A program made the translations under genes and the position numbers. A stretch of DNA of 64,000 nucleotides, taken from Comamonas composti DSM 21721. Its GTDB lineage: Bacteria; Pseudomonadota; Gammaproteobacteria; Burkholderiales; Burkholderiaceae_C. The stretch covers positions 106,089-170,088 of the forward strand of contig NZ_AUCQ01000013.1 of NCBI RefSeq assembly GCF_000429845.1, given 5' to 3'. Positions 60,120-64,000 of the stretch are shown here, one piece after another; positions within the stretch are counted from its first letter, which is position 1, and every line of letters starts with the position of its first letter. The notes beneath the pieces were generated by a model. The model was given only the letters and a program-made list of their open reading frames with translations, searched no databases and was not told the DNA's origin.

Positions 60120-60388
60120 AGAACGTGTTTACGATCTCTACGCTGCCGCGTTGGAGCGCAATCGGGATGAGTTCAAAGCGATGGGGCGCAGCTTGCACCG
60201 GGGGGCAAGCAAGCCACAGCGCGAAGAAATCGCCCGATTTCGCTCCAACCCTTGGGGCCAGTGGCTTTGCGGGCGGTCTGCAGCGTTGCGAATCCTCGCA
60301 ATAGCACGGCTATTGCTGCGGTATCGCGCCTTGCATCCCATCCCGCACAGACACTGGCGCGGCATCGAGGAGATCGTAAACACGTTCT
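60120..60388. repeat. Full-length palindromic (MITE-like) element, 269 bp
   Basis: Perfect 19-bp arms AGAACGTGTTTACGATCTC (60120-60138) and its exact complement (60370-60388). Versus the copy at 35180, the arms differ at three positions and each change is matched in the opposite arm. Interior stems GCAATAGC-ACG-GCTATTGC and GAAATCG-CC-CGATTTC are preserved. Confidence 0.85.
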
Positions 60389-60407
60389 GAGATCGTGAAC
60401 ACGCTCT
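60389..60407. repeat. Extra arm directly abutting the second full element
   Basis: GAGATCGTGAACACGCTCT follows the element's right arm with no gap. Its sequence type (C at the variable position) matches the arms at 677 rather than its neighbour, so it came from a different copy. Confidence 0.75.
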
Positions 60408-60544
60408 GAGACGGGGCGGCTCTTGCCCTCTGTCCCTGGGCTTGGGTCGCGCCGATGCTTATGTACTGGGCCATGAATGGCTGAAATTCCCGTGTGTTTT
60501 GAGTGTGGCCTGGGTTCGATGGGCACGTGTCAGGAGTGATGGTG

Positions 60545-61351
60545 ATGAATGCAAAAGCCGGGGCCGCGAATGCCGGTTTGGTGAAGATGGAGCGCGACGC
60601 GCGTGGAGTGGTGCGCATCAGAATGAATGACCCACAGCGCTTCAACGCCCTGGGCGAGCAGATGCTGGATGAGCTGCAACAGGCGCTCAACCAGGTGGCT
60701 GCAGATGAAACGGCCCGTGCCGTGGTACTGGAGGCCGAAGGCAAGGCTTTTTGCGCAGGCCACAACCTCAAGGAAATGGCTGCCCGGACAGAGCTGGCCT
60801 ATTACCAGCAACTGTTTGCCAAGTGCAGCCGCGTCATGCTGACCATACACAAGCTGCCTGTGCCGGTGATTGCGCGTGTGCAAGGCATTGCCACGGCGGC
60901 GGGCTGCCAGCTTGTGGCTCAGTGCGATCTGGCCGTGGCCGGCAAGCTGGCGCGCTTTGCGACCAGTGGCATTCATTACGGTCTGTTCTGTGCTACGCCC
61001 AGCGTGCCTCTGGTGCGCAACATGCCCATCAAGCAGGCCATGGAAATGCTGCTGACCGGCGATTTCATCGATGCGGATCAGGCCCTGGCCCAAGGTCTGG
61101 TCAATCGTGTGGTGGCCGATTCCGAGATCGATGCCGCCGTGGAGCAGCTGCTGCAGGCCATCGTCAGCAAGCCACGCACCGCCCTGGCCATGGGCAAGGC
61201 GCTGGTCTACAGCCAACGCGAAATGGGCATCGAGGCAGCCTACCAGCTGGCAGGTCAGACCATGGCTGCAAACATGATGGACGAGCATGCGCAGGAGGGC
61301 GCCCAGGCCTTTGCCCAAAAGCGTATCCCCTCCTGGAAGGTGGGGCACTGA
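60545..61351 (+). CDS. Enoyl-CoA hydratase/isomerase family protein
   Basis: 268 residues from ATG 60545, eight bases after AGGAG. Crotonase fold: EGKAFCAGHNLKEM as the first oxyanion-hole segment, RVQGIATAAGCQLVAQCDLAVA as the second, and the region SGIHYGLFCATPSVPL. The usual catalytic glutamate pair is not obvious (GCQLVAQCD has Gln where many have Glu), so it could be an isomerase or a relative that uses other residues. Similar to ECHDC3-type proteins. Likely part of acyl-CoA or short-acid metabolism. Confidence 0.88.
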   Translation: MNAKAGAANAGLVKMERDARGVVRIRMNDPQRFNALGEQMLDELQQALNQVAADETARAVVLEAEGKAFCAGHNLKEMAARTELAYYQQLFAKCSRVMLTIHKLPVPVIARVQGIATAAGCQLVAQCDLAVAGKLARFATSGIHYGLFCATPSVPLVRNMPIKQAMEMLLTGDFIDADQALAQGLVNRVVADSEIDAAVEQLLQAIVSKPRTALAMGKALVYSQREMGIEAAYQLAGQTMAANMMDEHAQEGAQAFAQKRIPSWKVGH

Positions 61352-61420
61352 CCCATTTGACATGGCCTCCTCCATGGCTTCAACGAAGATCGGGTCCTCT
61401 TGGCTTTGCGATGACTGGTC

Positions 61421-62677
61421 ATGGATATTTTCGACAAGCTGATCAACGACTTCCACGACTCCAGCGCCTGGCTGGAGTTCTCGGTGCTGCTGGGGAGTTT
61501 GTTGCTCGCCTATCTGCTCACCCAGTACGCCCGCCGCCATGCGGAGCCTGGTAACGGCCGGCGCTCGGTCTGGATAGGCAGCAATGCGCTTGATGGCGCC
61601 TTGCTGCCTTTGCTGGCGTTGATCTTTGTCTGTGTGGCGCAGGAAGTCGTGGCCAGCCGCATGCCGGTGTTCTGGCTCAGGGTCGCCATGTCTTTGCTGG
61701 CTTCGCTGGCTCTGATCCGGTTTGTGGCAAGGGTGCTCAGCAAGGTCTTTCCCAACTCCGCCATGGTGCGCTTCATCGAGCGTATTTTTTCCTGGCTGGT
61801 CTGGGGCGTGGCTGTGCTTCACAGCCTGCGCATACTGCCCGAAGTCCTGGAAGTGCTGGAGTCGGTTCAGTTCACCCTGGGCAAGCAGCCCATCAACCTG
61901 CTGTATCTGATCGAGGGCACGCTGGCCATCGGATTGATGATGGTGGCCGTGTTGTGGCTGTCCACGCTGATCGAGCAAAAAGTCATCAACCCCTGGGTCA
62001 GCGACTTGTCCATGCGCCGCGTAGCCATGAATCTGGCTCGCAGCGTACTCATCACGATAGGCCTGTTGGTGGGCCTGTCCACCATAGGCGTCGATCTGAC
62101 GGCCTTGTCGGTGATGGGAGGAGCCCTGGGCGTAGGCCTGGGGTTCGGCATGCAGAAGATCGCCTCGAACTATGTGAGCGGTTTTCTGGTGCTCATAGAG
62201 CGGGCACTGCGCATAGGCGACAACGTGCGCGTGGATGGATTCGAAGGGCGCATCACCGACATCAAGACGCGCTTTACCGTGATCAAAGCTGCAAATGGTC
62301 GTGAATCAATTGTCCCCAACGAGACGCTGATCACGCAGCGTGTGGAGAACCTGACCCAGGCCGACAGGCAACTGGCACTGAGCACGACGATTGTGGTCGG
62401 CATGGACAGCGATGCCGAGCAGGTGAAGAGCATTTTGCTGTCCGCTGCTGCTGCCCAGCCGCGCGTACTCACGACGCCCGCGCCTTTCGTGACCCTGGTG
62501 GACTTCGTGGAGCAGGGCCTGCAGTTCATGCTGAGCTACTACATCAGTGATCCACGCAACGGACTCGCGAATGTGCGCTCCGAAGTGAACCTGGCCGTGC
62601 TCAAGGGCTTGCGTGATGCAGGAGTTGCCTTGCCGGGTTCGACGCGGCTGGTGCGGATCGCTCCAGAAAAGGAGTAA
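61421..62677 (+). CDS. MscS-family mechanosensitive ion channel
   Basis: 418 residues. About five membrane segments; the pore helix and beta domain read LSVMGGALGVGLGFGMQKIASNYVSGFLVLIERALRIGDNV, the classical MscS pattern. The C-terminal cytoplasmic vestibule follows (VENLTQADRQLALSTTIVVGMD). It opens at high membrane tension to protect against osmotic downshift. Starts 69 bases after the hydratase and probably has its own signal in that gap. Confidence 0.93.
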   Translation: MDIFDKLINDFHDSSAWLEFSVLLGSLLLAYLLTQYARRHAEPGNGRRSVWIGSNALDGALLPLLALIFVCVAQEVVASRMPVFWLRVAMSLLASLALIRFVARVLSKVFPNSAMVRFIERIFSWLVWGVAVLHSLRILPEVLEVLESVQFTLGKQPINLLYLIEGTLAIGLMMVAVLWLSTLIEQKVINPWVSDLSMRRVAMNLARSVLITIGLLVGLSTIGVDLTALSVMGGALGVGLGFGMQKIASNYVSGFLVLIERALRIGDNVRVDGFEGRITDIKTRFTVIKAANGRESIVPNETLITQRVENLTQADRQLALSTTIVVGMDSDAEQVKSILLSAAAAQPRVLTTPAPFVTLVDFVEQGLQFMLSYYISDPRNGLANVRSEVNLAVLKGLRDAGVALPGSTRLVRIAPEKE

Positions 62678-62710
62678 TTTCCTGGGGTTTACCCTTTGAT
62701 TTCCTGCCTG

Positions 62711-62730
62711 CCTCTGGGGATTCCCCGAGG
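62711..62730 (+). terminator. Weak hairpin after mscS-like gene
   Basis: CCTC-T-GGGG, loop ATT, CCCC-GAGG: an eight-pair stem with one bulge, and no T-tract. Confidence 0.35.
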
Positions 62731-62745
62731 TTCGTGCATAAAATG

Positions 62746-62761
62746 GCACGATCGTTCTTTT
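62746..62761. promoter_or_regulatory. Palindromic operator-like word GCACGATCGTTCTTTT before etfB
   Basis: Identical 16-base word to 17593-17608 upstream of the FadB-type gene. It lies 123 bases before the etfB start, further upstream than the site at 17593 (21 bases before its gene). Confidence 0.55.
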
Positions 62762-62840
62762 TTTGTGTTCGTTGGCGCCCTTTGTTGGTTGACGGGGATT
62801 CTCGTGAAAGCTCTTGCGGTGCCGCATAAAATGATTTTGG

Positions 62841-62856
62841 TTTACGTAAACGTCAA
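62841..62856. promoter_or_regulatory. MerR-type (LiuR-like) palindrome TTTACGTAAACGTCAA before etfB
   Basis: TTTACGT and its partner ACGTCAA form a near-palindrome with an ACGT core, 27 bases before the etfB ATG. From memory it resembles the operator of LiuR, the MerR-family regulator of branched-chain amino-acid and fatty-acid breakdown in proteobacteria. The match needs checking against the published motif. Confidence 0.5.
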
Positions 62857-62883
62857 TTAACTAATCAACAAGGAGCCGCAGTA

Positions 62884-63633
62884 ATGAAGGTTTTGGTCCC
62901 TGTCAAGCGCGTGGTGGACTACAACGTGAAAGTCCGCGTGAAGTCGGACGGTACGGGTGTGGACATCGCCAACGTCAAGATGAGCATGAACCCCTTTGAC
63001 GAGATCGCCGTCGAAGAGGCCGTGCGTCTCAAGGAAAAAGGCCAGGCCACCGAAGTCATCGCCGTGTCCTGCGGCGTGGCCCAGTGCCAGGAGACGCTGC
63101 GCACGGCCATGGCCATTGGTGCGGATCGCGCCATCCTGGTCGAGACCGATGCCGAGCTGCAGCCGCTGGCCGTGGCCAAGCTGCTCAAGGCCCTGGTGGA
63201 CAAGGAGCAGCCGGGCCTGGTGATCCTGGGCAAGCAGGCCATCGACGACGATGCCAACCAGACCGGCCAGATGCTGGCGGCGCTGGCCGATCTGCCGCAG
63301 GCGACGTTTGCGAGCAAGGTCGAGCTGGCGGGCGACAAGGTGAACGTGACGCGTGAAGTCGACGGCGGCCTGGAGACGCTGGCCCTGTCCACGCCTGCGG
63401 TGATCACCACCGACCTGCGCCTGAACGAGCCGCGCTATGTGACGCTGCCCAACATCATGAAGGCCAAGAAAAAGCCTTTGGAGACCATCAAGCCCGAGGA
63501 TCTGGGAGTGGACGTGGCTGCGCGCCTGAAGACCCTGAAGGTGGTCGAGCCCGCCAAGCGCGGCGCCGGTGTCAAGGTGCCGGACGTGGCAACCCTGGTG
63601 GGCAAGCTCAGGAATGAAGCGAAGGTGATCTAA
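62884..63633 (+). CDS. etfB: Electron transfer flavoprotein subunit beta
   Basis: 249 residues. ETF-beta features: [38 protein letters not shown], the AMP-binding region [22 protein letters not shown], and [17 protein letters not shown]. It pairs with EtfA to carry electrons from acyl-CoA dehydrogenases to ETF-ubiquinone oxidoreductase. CAAGGAGCCGCAGTA precedes the ATG. Confidence 0.97.
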   Translation: MKVLVPVKRVVDYNVKVRVKSDGTGVDIANVKMSMNPFDEIAVEEAVRLKEKGQATEVIAVSCGVAQCQETLRTAMAIGADRAILVETDAELQPLAVAKLLKALVDKEQPGLVILGKQAIDDDANQTGQMLAALADLPQATFASKVELAGDKVNVTREVDGGLETLALSTPAVITTDLRLNEPRYVTLPNIMKAKKKPLETIKPEDLGVDVAARLKTLKVVEPAKRGAGVKVPDVATLVGKLRNEAKVI

Positions 63634-63680
63634 GCCCCTGAGGGGGACGACAGCCCCGCTGCGGGGCGGCCCTTGCTTGC
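63634..63680. repeat. CCCCTGAG/GGGCGGCCC-type intergenic repeat between etfB and etfA
   Basis: GCCCCTGAGGGGGACGACAG, then CCCCGCTGCGGGGCGGCCCTTGC starting immediately after the etfB stop. Stems CCCCTGAGGGG and CCCCGCTGCGGGG are perfect. In the middle of an operon it may tune the etfB/etfA ratio. Confidence 0.55.
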
Positions 63681-63772
63681 TGCCCCTGAGCTGGAGTGCG
63701 CCGGCCTCATGCGCGGTGCCCTGGCTTGGCTTCCAAGACTTTGCAAGAACATAAAGAATTTAGAGGTTGAAT

Positions 63773-64000
63773 ATGACTTCTCTCGTTATCGCAGAACACG
63801 ACAACGCTTCCATCAAGAGCGCAACCCTGAACACCGTGACCGCTGCTGCCGCCTGCGGCGGTGATGTGCATGTGCTGGTGGCTGGCGAGAACGCCGGCGC
63901 AGCGGCGCAGGCTGCGGCGCAGGTCGCGGGTGTGGGCAAGGTCATCCATGCGGATGGCGCTTCGCTCAAGGACGGCCTGGCCGAGAACCTGGCCGCGCAG
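63773..64000 (+). CDS. etfA: Electron transfer flavoprotein subunit alpha (5' part, runs off the window)
   Basis: The first 76 codons are present: start MTSLVIAEHDNASIKSATLNT, then ALA-rich nucleotide-fold segment VHVLVAGENAGAAAQAA, typical of the EtfA N-terminal domain. Start ATG 63773 follows GAGGTTGAAT. The FAD domain lies beyond 64000. Lies 139 bases after etfB across a repeat. Confidence 0.93.
   Translation, partial: MTSLVIAEHDNASIKSATLNTVTAAAACGGDVHVLVAGENAGAAAQAAAQVAGVGKVIHADGASLKDGLAENLAAQ

Larger units (their letters stand above)
60109..60544. other. 436-base gene-free stretch dominated by a palindromic element
   Basis: Contains the second full palindromic element and an extra tandem arm (60120-60407), then ~135 bases with the enoyl-CoA hydratase leader (CAGGAG at 60531-60536). 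A 79-codon open frame inside the element is not kept in the other copies. Confidence 0.65.

Noticed and set aside
60151..60390. A 79-codon open frame inside the full palindromic element (and a similar one at 35212)
   Set aside because: Between the two full copies most base changes alter amino acids, the frames end at different places, and there is no ribosome-binding site. It looks like non-coding structure.
1..64000. CRISPR arrays, tRNA or rRNA genes, prophage or IS transposases
   Set aside because: I found no regularly spaced direct repeats, tRNA-like cloverleaf arms or transposase/integrase motifs in any clear frame.

Overview
The window is high-GC, densely coded DNA with Comamonadaceae (Burkholderiales) character. 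Gene content (sox cluster, many branched-chain amino-acid type ABC transporters, DedA-rhodanese, TgpA/DUF58/MoxR cluster, DUF2788) and two intergenic repeat families I associate with that family (GATAGCT/AGCGCTT palindromes and CCCCTGAG/GGGCGGCCC blocks) suggest Comamonas or a close relative. The genus is an inference. I saw no rRNA, tRNA, CRISPR array, phage or IS transposase.

Layout. (1) 1-1753: a TetR regulator with two CATAC-N5-GTATG operators, convergent with an AraC-type regulator. (2) 1936-8510: two tandem CocE/NonD-type lipoprotein hydrolases and a lipoprotein type-B carboxylesterase. A rigid ~98 bp promoter block occurs three times here: before the first hydrolase, before the carboxylesterase, and before a tiny orphan reading frame. 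(3) 8511-20952: acyl-CoA ligase, two near-duplicate ABC binding proteins, LivH/M/G/F-type permeases and ATPases, a FadB-type bifunctional beta-oxidation enzyme and a thiolase. Together (2) and (3) read as one route: hydrolyse an ester outside the inner membrane, import the acid, activate it with CoA and beta-oxidise it. (4) 21332-31829: a thiosulfate-oxidation cluster (DsrE-like gene divergent from soxH-soxW-cytochrome c-soxCDYZAXB) followed by a YeeE/YedE transporter. (5) 32115-40301: a sigma-54 activator, a sigma-54 promoter with two upstream repeats, and a second complete Liv-type transporter with an alpha/beta hydrolase. (6) 40410-43696: a DedA protein cut from its rhodanese domain by a frameshift, then a minus-strand set of 57-aa membrane protein, YeeE/YedE transporter and tandem rhodanese. 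(7) 43820-50613: a minus-strand locus with LysR regulator, 2OG-Fe(II) oxygenase, NMT1/THI5-type ABC transporter, nucleoside-deaminase-family enzyme and a MetX-like hydrolase, possibly a nucleobase uptake and oxidation pathway. (8) 50758-53891: hemH, HAD hydrolase, DUF2189 and DUF2788 proteins. (9) 53946-59114: mltB, TgpA-like transglutaminase, DUF58 and MoxR in an overlapping operon. (10) 59149-64000: HDAC-family hydrolase, enoyl-CoA hydratase, MscS channel, etfB and the start of etfA.

The most unusual non-genic structure is a dispersed palindromic element with 19-bp terminal inverted repeats (AGARCGTGTTYACGATCTC type). It occurs at seven places: two full copies of ~268 bp, two minimal hairpins, one half copy and two solo arms. 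The arms co-vary between copies, and several copies supply the stop codons or last residues of neighbouring genes.

Starts were moved from the longest reading frame where a ribosome-binding site, signal peptide or gene overlap argued for it. All functions are from sequence inspection only.
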